Shown here one piece after another: positions 1 to 12,634 of a DNA stretch of 64,000 bases (its first letter is position 1; each line of letters begins with the position of its first letter). A model generated the notes under the pieces. It did no database searches, was not told where the DNA came from, and saw only the letters and a list, made by a program, of their open reading frames with translations. The stretch covers positions 27,380,501 through 27,444,500 of the forward strand of contig JAKSXM010000231.1 of the NCBI GenBank assembly GCA_022575985.1, read 5' to 3'. This DNA comes from Anagrus nilaparvatae. Taxonomy: Eukaryota; Arthropoda; Insecta; Hymenoptera; Mymaridae. A program made the position numbers and the translations under genes.

Positions 1-1104
1 AATGAACATGTATTACTATATTTAAAAAAAAAAAGAAAAAGTTTTTCTCAACAAATGAAAAAGAAGATTCTTAAATAAATTAAAAATACTTTTTATTTTT
101 TATTTTAATGATGCAAATCGTCGTTTTTGACCTTTTATATAAAAATAAAAAATTCTTTTCTTCCGGGTATAGCGAATTAATTCTATTTATTATTGATATC
201 TTTTTACTTGGACGTTTTTATACACTTTTTTTTATTATGTACCTACCAGGAAGTTTAATTTGTAAAAAGAATTTTGCTCACCATTCGGTATTTCGATATT
301 TTTTATTTGATCTTCAAAGAATTTTTTAACAATTTTATACTTTAGAAATAATATTAATTGATTAAACGTGTAAATATTCTCACTTTTATACATTTTATTG
401 GAAAAATATAAAATTAGAAAATTGTATTTTATAAAAATTTAAATAAAATTTTACGATTTTCTACATTTTAAAAAAAAAATCTATTTAAAATTCCGATCAG
501 TAAAAAATATTTCGTAAAAAAAAGTTTACATACACTTGTAGAATAAATTATTTGATAATATTGTGAAATTTTATGATAATGCACATAAAATGACCTAACA
601 AAATTTTTATTTTTTACTTGAATTCAAAATTTTTAATTTATATTTGCGTATAATAACCAAAATATAGTATTCTTTAAAAATTTAGGGTGCCTGCATCAAT
701 TAGTGACCAAAATTTGAGTAGCAAAGATTTGAGTAGCTTACGATGTTATATCGCTAAAATTAAGCAAAAAATTTTCAAAAAATAGTTCTTGAAAGATATT
801 AATGATTGAATCAATTATTTATATCCCTCTCAGGGGTCACTTATAAGGATTTTAAAACCCGTTTTTTTTTAAATTTCTAAGCTCAAAAATAATAATTTAA
901 AAATTATTTCAAACATTTTAATATTAGATTTATAATATTTGAGATCAAATTTTTTACCTGATCACAGAATACTATACGAAAATGTTTGAAATAACTTAAA
1001 TGACTGATTATGAGGCTAAAAATTCGCCATTTTTAAAATTATGTTTTTTTTTTTAATACTAAATAGTGACCCATCAGAGGGGCATTAAAAAATGACTCAA
1101 TCAG
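1..1104. repeat. AT-rich intergenic DNA with a short inverted-repeat element
   Basis: No gene is seen. From about 800 to 1100 two arms face each other. The left has a CCCTCTCAGGGGTCACT core near 827 and the right has AGTGACCCATCAGAGGGGC near 1066; both are bordered by matching GATTGA/TCAATC stretches. This is a MITE-like element of roughly 300 bp. Its right end lies directly beside the point (about 1105) where similarity between the OR1 and OR2 upstream regions begins. Confidence 0.55.
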
Positions 1105-1518
1105 CAGGATTGACGAATTGGTGGGATGGACCAATCATCAATTTTCAGTTATTGTTTAATCACGAATTTTTCTACGTACAAAATCCCCCAACTACAACCC
1201 TGTTAAAAATCCATATATTGATTGTAGTATTGGCTCTTTGAAGTAATAAAATGAATTTTTTTAATAAACTTCTATACACTGTAATATCAAGAGCTTTTAA
1301 TTAGCGTGTTTTTATCCTATTGGTTACCACTAAATCAATATTTTAAAATGTCAAGCTCGAACTTCATAAATAGATTCATTTGTATTACTTTGTTTCAAAG
1401 TGGTAAATGATTTTTTCGTTATAAAATACAATTTCAAAAAGTAATGGCTAAAGTTTACAAAAGCAAAATTATTTAGTGCAATCAAGTTCCAAAAAAGAGT
1501 AAATTTAAAAATACAAAT

Positions 1519-2899
1519 ATGTTGGTATTATCAGATGCTTTTAAAATTTTATCAATTTATGGTGTCTGGAAACCAGTCAAAAATTGGGATTCAAGTTTTT
1601 TTAATTACTTGTATTGGACTTATTCGGTTATCACCTTAATACTTATTCATTTGTACTGTTTATTGGAAATATTTTATTTAATTTGGGACTGCGAGAATTC
1701 AGCAGAATTTAATGAACAACTTTTATTTCAATTAATGGTAGCATCAATATGTTTAAAAATGGACAACTTAATAATTAATAGAAAAAAAATTATAAATTTG
1801 GGAAAGTTTTTTATAAAACCTTTATTTGTTCCATCAGCTGGAAACGAATCTCTTATTTATGAAAAAAACGTTAAAAAAATAAAGTAAGTTTCACCATACA
1901 ATTTTACTTTTCACTCGTAATTAACAAATAAAATAATTTTTAGATTTATTATCAAATTTTTCATCATCAATATAGTCATAGCTTCAGGTTTAGCTGTTGT
2001 AATTCCACTTTTTCAAAATATTCATAATCCACAATTTCCAGCAAAAATATGGTTACCAAAAGATTTAAAAGATAAAGTACCTTCTTTAAGCTATGCATTC
2101 GGTTGTTACCTTGCATTTTATGCTTCTATTATCGTTGTAATATATGATTGCATAATGATTGGCTTTATGATTCAAGGAAGCACCCAGTTAGAAATTTTGG
2201 CATTGCGCGTAAAAAATTTGCCGAAAGTTTCAGGAAAATCCGATCAATCTAGTATTCATAAAATTATTAAGCATCACCAAAAAATACTAAGGTTAGTTAA
2301 CGTTTTCCATTTTGTAAAATATTTTATGTATTCATTTTATATGTTTTAGCTATACGAAAGCAGTAAAAAACAGTTTTCAAGACGTAATATTTCTACAATT
2401 TATGACTAATGGAATTGCACTGTCAGCAACAATTTTACAAGTTTTTCAAATTTTTCAAAACTTTGACTTTATGGTTTTATTTAACATCAGCACAGTCATA
2501 TGCTTATTTGTCCAGTTTTTCTTGTACTGTCATTTTGGCCAAGAGCTTTCATCAAAGGTAATGTGATTATTAGTTAGGTGTAATTTAATATTTATAAAGT
2601 GTACCTATTTTTTTAGGGCGAAAATTTATATGAAACTTTAACATTAGAAATTGATTGGATAAATTTAAGCAAAACATCGCTCCGTAAAATTTACTTGATA
2701 AAATTACAAGCAAGTAGACCAATAATAATAAAATGTCGTCATTATGTCATTTTATCACATCAGTTTTTTATGAAGGTATTTAATTTTTAGTTCCTAAAAT
2801 TGTAATCGCTATTTTTTCATTTTAAATTTATGTTTGATTTTTTTTTAGGTTTTAAAAACAGTTTATACGATGTTTAACATGCTGAGATCCGTTATTTAA
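1519..2899 (+). CDS. Odorant receptor, 7tm_6 family, complete, 5 exons (OR1)
   Basis: This is a predicted ligand-gated odorant receptor subunit of the insect 7tm_6 family. Family members sit in olfactory-neuron dendrites and work with the co-receptor Orco. Exons are 1519-1883, 1944-2291, 2350-2557, 2617-2775 and 2849-2899. All introns are GT-AG, 58-73 bp long, with phases 2, 2, 0, 0. The spliced reading frame is 376 aa, close to the usual 370-420. Exon 1 carries FKILSIYGVWKP and the first hydrophobic segments. The end of exon 2 has the HHQKIL helix that precedes the long transmembrane stretch of exon 3. Exons 4-5 give the conserved C-terminus with YTMFNML. The start is the only ATG after an upstream in-frame stop and is shared with OR2. 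OR1 is an inverted paralogue of OR2. Ligand unknown. Confidence 0.93.
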
Positions 2900-2982
2900 A
2901 TTAAAAAAGTATTAATCATTAATTTGCATGAAATAAGCTCGGAAATAAGTAATTTTTTTGCAAAATATATTTCTCTATAGTA

Positions 2983-4045
2983 TATGACGCATTATTTTTT
3001 TTATTACTAATCGATAAAAAAATGGAATCGATAAAAAAATTTTTTAAGGCAAATCAATTTGAAACGTGTTTTTAGGTACTTTGAACCTTCATATAACCGA
3101 AAAAAATCACGAACAAGAAATCAATGATAGGTGCCAAAAAGATTTTAAAACTTTTATGTCAAAAACTGCTTTCTTCCGCAACTGAGCTGTAACTTATTTT
3201 TGAAAATTCTTATTTTTGGGGTTGCTGGTATTTTTTGGGGTTTTTGTTTTTGAAAAATTAATAAAAGTTCAAAACTAATAAAAACAAGGACTTAGCATTG
3301 GTTTGTAACAATAATTTGACATTTGTAAGTTAAAAAACCTGTTTTTAGTTTTTAATTCTATTATTATATTTTTTCTTGTTTTTTAGACTAATTTTAAACC
3401 ATTCACAAGTTATAATGGTAAATATTTGATAATTTTTAGCCCAAAGTTATTGTAATTCATATACCATTAAATATCATGGAAAAGAGAACTCAAATTTTTT
3501 TAATTTAGAGAAATTATATTTTTTTATGTTAAAAAATGCTTATAATATTTTTTAACCCTTAAAATGTTTTTTCAAGCAAATAAAAGTCTATCATCAACTA
3601 TATAGACCAGATATAATTTATTTTTACACGTTTGTTTGTAAAAAACAGGTTAGGCTTTATGAGGTTTTTTCAGTTTTCTTAAATTTTTTTTGGTAATAAA
3701 TTTATAAAATCGACTAGGTAAACAAAATAAATAGTTTCGGAAGTCTTTGTTTACACTATTTTTGAGATTTTTTTAACTTTAAAAAAAAACCCCGAAAAAT
3801 ACCGTCAGCAACCTCAAAAATAAGATTTTTCAAAAATCAGTTATAGCTAAGTTGCGAAAAAAAGCAGTTTTTGACATGAAAATGGAAAAATATTTTTGGC
3901 ACCTATCACTGATATCTTGTTCATGATTTTTTTCGGTTTTATGAAGGGTCAAACTACCTGAAAACATGTTTCAAATCGCCTTTAAATTTTTTTTCGATTC
4001 CAAGGCCGAGTTAAATAGTAATAAAAAAATAATGCGTCACATAAT
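2983..4045. repeat. Long inverted-repeat (MITE-like) element downstream of OR1
   Basis: The left end TATGACGCATTATTTTTT near 2983 is mirrored by AAAAAATAATGCGTCA near 4023-4039. Matching arms of roughly 300 bp run inward and include a TTTTTGGGGTTGCTG stretch near 3218, mirrored near 3802. No transposase frame is seen. Part of this element also lies beside OR2 (24310-24840 and 28358-28437), so it was present before the OR duplication. A half copy lies at 19385-19960, where the similarity extends past this end to about 4130 here. Confidence 0.75.
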
Positions 4046-4299
4046 ATTATTGAGAATTATATTTTTTATTTACATAAATGTTCATGATGTACCAAAAAAA
4101 CTTTGCCACCAACCGCACAAGCACGTAACCCAAAAAGGAGGTATATCAAGATTCTTAAAAGTAGAAGAAAAGTTATCTATACAGACAAATTAATTTTTGT
4201 GGAATATTTTGCATATCCAGAGAACCATTTAACGAACACAATTTGGGAGAAATCCTTCTATCTATTTTACATGTAATAGTATGACCAATAATTGATCGT

Positions 4300-4515
4300 A
4301 ATCCAAAAAGATTTTTTTGCCCTCCCGTGCGTAAAACTCGTGTTTCAAGAATTTTCTGAACTAGTACTACGCCGAGGTGGGCAAAAAATAGTGTAAACAT
4401 CATGGCCGAAATACTTTAGACACGAGCGTGAACACTTATCACTCGTGCCCGGCTTCGCCGAGCACTCGTGTTAGTGCTCACGCTTGTGCCGAAACCTTTA
4501 TGCCCTTGATACTTA
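4300..4515. repeat. Dispersed repeat with GC-rich hairpin
   Basis: A segment starting TTTTTTTGCCCTCCCG contains alternating ACTCGTG and CACGAG motifs around GGCTTCGCCGAGC and can fold on itself. A related diverged copy is at 54325-54505 and a weaker one near 35330-35410. No coding potential is seen. The superfamily is not recognised. Confidence 0.5.
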
Positions 4516-4739
4516 AAATACTATTATCCGATAAAATATATGAGCACAAACAATCTTGAAATCCGAAAATAATGTTTCTGCAGCTGAATTTTTAATTTTC
4601 TTATTTATTTGTGACCCTTTACATAGTAAATTACAATAATGTTCAAATATAACATAATTATTAGTTATTTGTCATTTGATTCAATCTTATATCACAGACT
4701 AAAAAAATTTTGTTTGTTTTTTTTACGTACATAAGATGC

Positions 4740-5950
4740 TCTTATTTATTTATTTATTTTAGAAAAAATTTTGTGCAAGCAATGCCAATGTGCATTTGAA
4801 TACAATATTTGAAAAAGTACAAAATACATTAAAATAATAATTTTTATAAACAATATAAATAATAGAAATAATATAATAAATTTAAAAAATTTTTAAGATA
4901 AACAAAAAATATTTCAATTTAAGAAGTAAATATGTAATAAAATTTTTCATAACAAAAAGAAAAAGAATTTAATATATATTTGCAAAATTAAAAATATAAC
5001 TAAAATAATTTTTAATAACAATAAAAAATAATGGCATGTGAGAATTTAAAACCGATTGAAGGACAGATATTGAGGTTTTTTGTATACACAAGAGATATTT
5101 CATTTCATTGAATTGTGATGAGAGATATAGAGATCTTTGAGAGGATATTAAACTATTTACAAGTACTAATTTAAAGTATTTTCTACGTGTACTAACAGTT
5201 AACCAAATCAATTCATTCCTTAATAAAGTTATTGACACACTTTTATATCTTCCCACTTCAAAAATGAACAGTATTGCTAAGTTTAATATCCTTTCAAATT
5301 TGTTTATACGAGTAACATCAAGAGCATCATAAACTAGACAACAATAATCAAACAAGGGAGTAATGAGAAGTTTACGAATACTAGGATAAAAGCCTGGATT
5401 TTAGTCTTAATCTATGCAATGCAAAATGCATTGATTTTGACAGTTTCATTATGTGTAATGATCAATTTAGAGTAGGTGTTAATATAACACCCAGATTTAT
5501 AACTGATGAGGAATAATCTATAGTAACATTTGAGACAATAATAGAAGGGATTTCTTCATCATTAAGTTTATTTAATTGAATAGACGTACCAAATTTTATG
5601 GCATTTATCTTATTAGTCTTAAGTCTCAAATGATTCTCTGCTGTCCAGTTCAGTATAGAATTGACATCACTCTGTATATGCTGTATAGTAAATAGCATAT
5701 AGGAGGAAGGCTTACCGTGAATGAAAATTTTTAAGTCGTTAACAAACAGCTTATAATAACAATAATTTATGCAATTTAAGATTGAATCCATATATTTTAA
5801 AAACAAAATTGGTCCTAAAACAGATCCTTGAGGGAACATCAGAACTAGTTGTTATAAAATCAGTAGGGTTACCTTCTGAATCAATCACTGCCTGTAGACG
5901 ATAGAGCAAATAGTCATGAAACCATTTTAGCGTGTGATGGGTAGCGTGTG
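4740..5950 (-). pseudogene. Non-LTR retrotransposon reverse transcriptase, 3' part, degraded
   Basis: Read on the minus strand, the translation gives WFHDYLLYRLQAVI, then after a frameshift PQGSVLGPILF (RT motif B), then FVND at the place of the catalytic YADD, then AENHLRLKTNK and NLGVIL. Near 5280-5355 it gives FDYCCLVYDAL, typical of the RT C-terminal region of Jockey/CR1-type elements. The active site is degenerate (FVND) and there are frame breaks, so it is dead. The 3' end has an AAAT-rich simple tail near 4745-4765. The missing upstream RT motifs are found at 13016-13265 on the same strand; the two pieces are separated by a nested plus-strand element. Confidence 0.8.
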
Positions 5951-5954
5951 ATAG

Positions 5955-6682
5955 CTAAAGCTTTAGCGGTATAGGCGGAATAAAATCGCTTGAAGTTAAA
6001 TACTAGTAAAGCACAGGCAAACATTTTCGGCTCTTTTAACACAGTAAAGAAAGAGTAAAAACAGTAAAGACCTTAGAAAAGCAACAAATTGAAAAAATAA
6101 TAGTAAGTCATAATAATGGTGATTTTGTTTCGTTTGTTAATGAATTGAAAAGTCTTGGAGTAATTCTTGACAGAACACATTCTTGACAGCATCAAATAAA
6201 GAATATAACCATTAACCAAGAAAGTTAATAGAGCACTGTATGGGCTCAGAATTATAAAACCGTATACATCTCAGGCTTAACGTAAGCGTTTGGTAGAAAC
6301 TCTAGTAGTTCCGCACCTGGGCTACTGTAGTGTAAGGCATTCTGACATTAATAATCAATTAACTGACCAATTTCAAAGACTGTCTAACTCCTGCGTACGT
6401 TACATTTTTGGTTTAAGATGACAAGAACTTATCACACCTTTCAGGTGACAACTTAATTGGAAGAGTATATAAACCCGCACCAATGACTTTGCAGCTTTAA
6501 TCATGTATAGGCTAATAAGCATGAAAGAACCTCCATTTCTCCCTATCATTATTTAAACCATATAAATCAGATAAACCTACTCGCAATGTTCGTAAAGACT
6601 GGGATATGCCTACCTCAACAACAACTGATTGGGGCATAAATTCTTTTCAATTCAAATATGCTCATTTTTGGAATAATATCTT
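5955..6682 (+). pseudogene. Second non-LTR RT relic, plus strand, left piece
   Basis: Forward translation begins just after the YADD position with NRLKLNTSKAQA and continues, with frame breaks, through LKSLGVILD, ALYGLRIIKP, VPHLGYCSVRHSD and LSNSCVRYIFGLR, reaching FWNNI at about 6668-6682. It is 5'-truncated. The C-terminal remainder (LPCISDLQSFTRFKKTI) resumes at about 12636 on the far side of the foldback element. It is similar in type to the minus-strand relic that it interrupts, but in the opposite orientation. Confidence 0.78.
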
Positions 6683-6700
6683 CACAGGTGAAAATTTTAA

Positions 6701-6800
6701 CGTATCCGGATACGTATCTAGATACGTATCCGAATACGTATCTGGATACGTATCTAGATACGTATTTAGATACGTATCCAGATACGTATCCAGATACGTA
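6701..6800. repeat. Terminal array of a palindromic 12-bp unit, left arm
   Basis: About eight tandem units of GATACGTATCNN, where NN is CG, TA, GA, TG or CA. GATACGTATC is its own reverse complement. The array therefore has two-fold axes at ACGT and at several spacers (CCGG, CTAG). It lies within 20 bp of the element end. Confidence 0.9.
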
Positions 6801-9800
6801 GCTATTTCGTTTTAGGTTATTTTTTTTAACTTTAATTAATCTTACCAAAATGATTAATTAAGCATGAAATTGAATAATAACCACAAAAAACTTTCCTATA
6901 AGTATAAATTTACTCCTAACAAAAGACTTTAAATTTTTTCGGGACTTGTAATTTTTTTTCTTTTTTTTTAAGTTGTAAAATTTTTTTTTTAAATTTTGTA
7001 TACTTTAAAATTTTGTTTTTAATTTTAAAGGTCTTTCAAAATATTGTAAAATAATTATTTTTATGACTATAAAAGATATTGGGTATGAGGAATTGGGTCA
7101 AATAAGGTGTACAATTAAATTAATTAAAAACAATCATTTTTTATTTAAACAAAAAAAATTTAATACAATCTTATGTCTTGATGTGATTACAAATACAGCT
7201 TTTATTAATTTTTGTTGAATTAAATAATATATACCTTCAAGAAAGCACATTCATGTGACATCTCAGCTTTGATCATATAGGTGATAGGTTGAGTGTTGTC
7301 CAAATTCCTTCAAACCTATATATTACAGAAAATATTTATTCAAGGTTCTACAATGAAAAAAAATTTCGCTTGCCGCAACCGGAGATATTCCGCTTGCGGC
7401 ATGCGGAATTTTTTTTTCTTCACAAACGATTGCAAATGTCTTTTTGTAAAATTAATAAAAACAATTTTTTCTATACTTTTTTTAAAAATATTCTCATCTC
7501 TCATTATACCGATACACACATATACCAAAAAAGTTGAAAAACATTTTTTTTTTAATTTTCTTTACGTTTTAAGTAATTAGTAATCGTTTTACGAGACAAA
7601 AAAATCCACTAGTTACAAGCGAAATTTTGTTTGCGGCAACCGGAAATCCGCTGGTGGATTTTTTAAAAATGTAGTGTTACTTAAGTTTCTAGTGTTACTA
7701 GTAGTATTAGTAGTTATCAAATATGAAAAAAATCTTGTTTTCTTGCAAATTCAAAAATAAGTGTTTTATTGCCACTGACAAAGATAAATGTGCAGCACTT
7801 GGCCGTAAAATTAAAGAATTTACGCGCTATATCGGGCAATTTTTACTTTTACAGCCTAAGGTTTATGAAATGCTAAATATGTGAATACGAAATCCATTTG
7901 CGCCGAAAATGAACCAGTTGCCCACAATAGGAATTTCGAGTTATCTTTAGCGGTTTTTTTAAACTTTTTTATCTGTTATTTTTGTTTTTTGGGTTTCTGA
8001 ACCCTATTATGGTGTCAGTTGAATTAAAAATTCTCTGCTTGTTCAAACAAAAAAAGGACTAAGAAATCAAAATAAATAACCTGCAGTTTCTTTTTGCGAC
8101 TGAGTCGTTTTGGATAAAAATAGATACCGTATTCGAGTTCAGAGACTCAAAATACATAAAGAACGTAACTGATAAAAGATTTTAAACACACGCAAGGAAT
8201 AACCTGAAAGTTCCTATTGCGGGCAACGAAACCGTTTTGGGTAAAAAAATATTACTTTACGAAAAATTCAGGCCAACACTACATTTTTAACCGAGGGCGT
8301 AAAAATAAATAATTTCTCAGGCCCCATATTAACTGTTATCTGGGGATTCAACTTGGGGTTCAACCCATTATCACATAGCTTAAGTCTCAAATCTCAAGCG
8401 CGATCGAATAAAACTTTCCCCACTGACAAAGAAATGATTCATTTCTGACCAAGGGAGCAAAAAAAAAAGAATATTTCAGATCGCACGTTAATTATGGTAA
8501 ACTGCGATTTGGGGCATTTTTTTTACTCTAATGGGACCGAATACTCTATTTGTTAATTAGCAAGTTAATTGTTTATATTAATTAGCGCTTCCATTCTAGA
8601 ACTTTTTTCAACTTGGCAAAATTTAGGTATTTATTGTTTCAATCAAATAAAAAAAAAAAATTTCAAAAATTTAACAGCATGAACCGAATACTCTATTTGT
8701 TAATTAACAAGTTAATAAATTGTTTATAACAATTAGCTGGTCAATTCTAAAACTTTTTTCAATTTGCCAAAATTTAAGTATTTATTGTTTCAATCAAATA
8801 GAAAAAGAATTTTCCAAAAATTTAATGGCTTGACCTAAAAACTCTATTTGTGAATTAACAAGTTAATTGTTTATAATAATTATGGGCCAAATATATATTA
8901 TTCAGGAACAAATCTTATGCTATTTCATGCTGTTTAATAAGTATGAAGCAAGAAAAGACACTTCAAACCCTGTCAAACTGATGCTGGCCACATCGGTAAG
9001 ACATTGGGCACATGGTACAACAAATTATAAGGTCTTTAAATTTTTTAAATATTTTATTGTAATGAATGTAAGTTTGTACTTGCCTTATTAGTTGTATAAC
9101 AAAAAATTAGTCTCCTATATGTAAAAATAAGAATAAAACATAATTGATAAACTTGATTCCAAATGTATCGAGCAAGGACACTTTCATCTAATACACCTTT
9201 AAAAAATATAATCTTATAAAATCTAAGTACAGTGCTTAATTATTAATTCAGACTAATTATATTCATTACCTGTAATACTTTTATTTATAAAAACAAACTC
9301 CATGGATATGCAGCTAAATAAGCCATTTTAACCTGAAAAAAATTATTTACAAAGAATCAAGTTTTCTATGAAACAAATTGTAATATTTATTAAAATTTTA
9401 ATCCTTATCTGAATTTGATAGTGATGTATAAATCCTTGCTTTAAAATTCAATACTTCTTATTGAAATTAATTATATTTTAACAAAAAAATTAGCGTTTAG
9501 TGTTTTACTGTTTTCTTTCGAGAATTTTTGTCTACATGTGGCTGTACGTATAAATGAAGTACGCACGGACATTTTAACGTTGTTAAAAATTTTTATCCCA
9601 AAAAACTTTACTTAAGAACACATTTAAGAAAATTTAAATAAAATACTTTTACCTACTTTGAAAAATATTTTTTTTTTTTATTTTCTTAAGTTTTCTAAAG
9701 AAAAGTTTTTTGGCATAAAAATTTTTTCAAATTCTCGTGCGTACTTCATTTTGGTGCAACACATGTAAGGCAAACAAACAGAAATTTCAACACAAATTCT

Positions 9801-12504
9801 CGAATAAACACTTATTTTTTTGTTAAAATATAATTAATTTCAATAAGAAGTATTGAATTTTAAAGCAAGGATTTATACATCACTATCAAATTCAGATAAG
9901 GATTAAAATTTTAATAAATATTACAATTTGTTTCATAGAAAACTTGATTCTTTGTAAATAATTTTTTTCAGGTTAAAATGGCTTATTTAGCTGCATATCC
10001 ATGGAGTTTGTTTTTATAAATAAAAGTATTACAGGTAATGAATATAATTAGTCTGAATTAATAATTAAGCACTGTACTTAGATTTTATAAGATTATATTT
10101 TTTAAAGGTGTATTAGATGAAAGTGTCCTTGCTCGATACATTTGGAATCAAGTTTATCAATTATGTTTTATTCTTATTTTTACATATAGGAGACTAATTT
10201 TTTGTTATACAACTAATAAGGCAAGTACAAACTTACATTCATTACAATAAAATATTTAAAAAATTTAAAGACCTTATAATTTGTTGTACCATGTGCCCAA
10301 TGTCTTACCGATGTGGCCAGCATCAGTTTGACAGGGTTTGAAGTGTCTTTTCTTGCTTCGTACTTATTAAACAGCATGAAATAGCATAAGATTTGTTCCT
10401 GAATAATATATATTTGGCCCATAATTATTATAAACAATTAACTTGTTAATTCACAAATAGAGTTTTTAGGTCAAGCCATTAAATTTTTGGAAAATTCTTT
10501 TTCTATTTGATTGAAACAATAAATACTTAAATTTTGGCAAATTGAAAAAAGTTTTAGAATTGACCAGCTAATTGTTATAAACAATTTATTAACTTGTTAA
10601 TTAACAAATAGAGTATTCGGTTCATGCTGTTAAATTTTTGAAATTTTTTTTTTTTATTTGATTGAAACAATAAATACCTAAATTTTGCCAAGTTGAAAAA
10701 AGTTCTAGAATGGAAGCGCTAATTAATATAAACAATTAACTTGCTAATTAACAAATAGAGTATTCGGTCCCATTAGAGTAAAAAAAATGCCCCAAATCGC
10801 AGTTTACCATAATTAACGTGCGATCTGAAATATTCTTTTTTTTTTGCTCCCTTGGTCAGAAATGAATCATTTCTTTGTCAGTGGGGAAAGTTTTATTCGA
10901 TCGCGCTTGAGATTTGAGACTTAAGCTATGTGATAATGGGTTGAACCCCAAGTTGAATCCCCAGATAACAGTTAATATGGGGCCTGAGAAATTATTTATT
11001 TTTACGCCCTCGGTTAAAAATGTAGTGTTGGCCTGAATTTTTCGTAAAGTAATATTTTTTTACCCAAAACGGTTTCGTTGCCCGCAATAGGAACTTTCAG
11101 GTTATTCCTTGCGTGTGTTTAAAATCTTTTATCAGTTACGTTCTTTATGTATTTTGAGTCTCTGAACTCGAATACGGTATCTATTTTTATCCAAAACGAC
11201 TCAGTCGCAAAAAGAAACTGCAGGTTATTTATTTTGATTTCTTAGTCCTTTTTTTGTTTGAACAAGCAGAGAATTTTTAATTCAACTGACACCATAATAG
11301 GGTTCAGAAACCCAAAAAACAAAAATAACAGATAAAAAAGTTTAAAAAAACCGCTAAAGATAACTCGAAATTCCTATTGTGGGCAACTGGTTCATTTTCG
11401 GCGCAAATGGATTTCGTATTCACATATTTAGCATTTCATAAACCTTAGGCTGTAAAAGTAAAAATTGCCCGATATAGCGCGTAAATTCTTTAATTTTACG
11501 GCCAAGTGCTGCACATTTATCTTTGTCAGTGGCAATAAAACACTTATTTTTGAATTTGCAAGAAAACAAGATTTTTTTCATATTTGATAACTACTAATAC
11601 TACTAGTAACACTAGAAACTTAAGTAACACTACATTTTTAAAAAATCCACCAGCGGATTTCCGGTTGCCGCAAACAAAATTTCGCTTGTAACTAGTGGAT
11701 TTTTTTGTCTCGTAAAACGATTACTAATTACTTAAAACGTAAAGAAAATTAAAAAAAAAATGTTTTTCAACTTTTTTGGTATATGTGTGTATCGGTATAA
11801 TGAGAGATGAGAATATTTTTAAAAAAAGTATAGAAAAAATTGTTTTTATTAATTTTACAAAAAGACATTTGCAATCGTTTGTGAAGAAAAAAAAATTCCG
11901 CATGCCGCAAGCGGAATATCTCCGGTTGCGGCAAGCGAAATTTTTTTTCATTGTAGAACCTTGAATAAATATTTTCTGTAATATATAGGTTTGAAGGAAT
12001 TTGGACAACACTCAACCTATCACCTATATGATCAAAGCTGAGATGTCACATGAATGTGCTTTCTTGAAGGTATATATTATTTAATTCAACAAAAATTAAT
12101 AAAAGCTGTATTTGTAATCACATCAAGACATAAGATTGTATTAAATTTTTTTTGTTTAAATAAAAAATGATTGTTTTTAATTAATTTAATTGTACACCTT
12201 ATTTGACCCGATTCCTCATACCCAATATCTTTTATAGTCATAAAAATAATTATTTTACAATATTTTGAAAGACCTTTAAAATTAAAAACAAAATTTTAAA
12301 GTATACAAAATTTAAAAAAAAAATTTTACAACTTAAAAAAAAAGAAAAAAAATTACAAGTCCCGAAAAAATTTAAAGTCTTTTGTTAGGAGTAAATTTAT
12401 ACTTATAGGAAAGTTTTTTGTGGTTATTATTCAATTTCATGCTTAATTAATCATTTTGGTAAGATTAATTAAAGTTAAAAAAAAATAACCTAAAACGAAA
12501 TAGC

Positions 12505-12617
12505 TACGTATCTGGATACGTATCTGGATACGTATCTGGATACGTATCTAAATACGTATCTAGATACGTATCCAGATACGTATTCGGATACGTATCTAGA
12601 TACGTATCCGGATACGT
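12505..12617. repeat. Terminal array of a palindromic 12-bp unit, right arm
   Basis: Mirror image of the left array with one additional unit (three consecutive TCTGGA junctions where the left arm has two). The copy-number difference argues against a purely artefactual mirror copy. Confidence 0.9.
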
Positions 12618-12634
12618 TAAAAATTTCACCTGTG

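Larger units (their letters stand above)
6683..12634. mobile_element. Giant foldback element with near-identical arms of about 2.9 kb
   Basis: The sequence from 6683 inward is matched by the reverse complement from 12634 inward; coordinates of paired points sum to 19304 through most of the arms, so the axis is near 9652. The arms are almost identical. Visible differences are one extra 12-bp unit in the right terminal array, a T/C difference near 7094 and homopolymer lengths. Roughly 9500-9800 is diverged but still partly self-complementary. The ends are CACAGGTG/CACCTGTG. No transposase is recognised; small open frames duplicated in both arms (such as 8867-9091 and 10213-10437) have no recognisable domain. 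It interrupts an RT reading frame, which shows that it inserted. Non-autonomous foldback or CACTA-like DNA transposon is the best guess; class is uncertain. Confidence 0.85.

Noticed and set aside
4300..4515. tRNA or structured RNA from the hairpin-rich segment
   Set aside because: No cloverleaf, anticodon arm or TTCGA-type T-loop could be assembled; it is a dispersed repeat.
6606..6815. Open frame with repeated SRYVSGYV residues
   Set aside because: It is the RT relic running into the 12-bp array; the repeat is open in several frames on both strands.
8867..9091. 74-codon open frame duplicated in both foldback arms
   Set aside because: It is identical in both arms only because the arms are identical. 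No domain, no codon bias and AT-rich surroundings; not supported as a gene.
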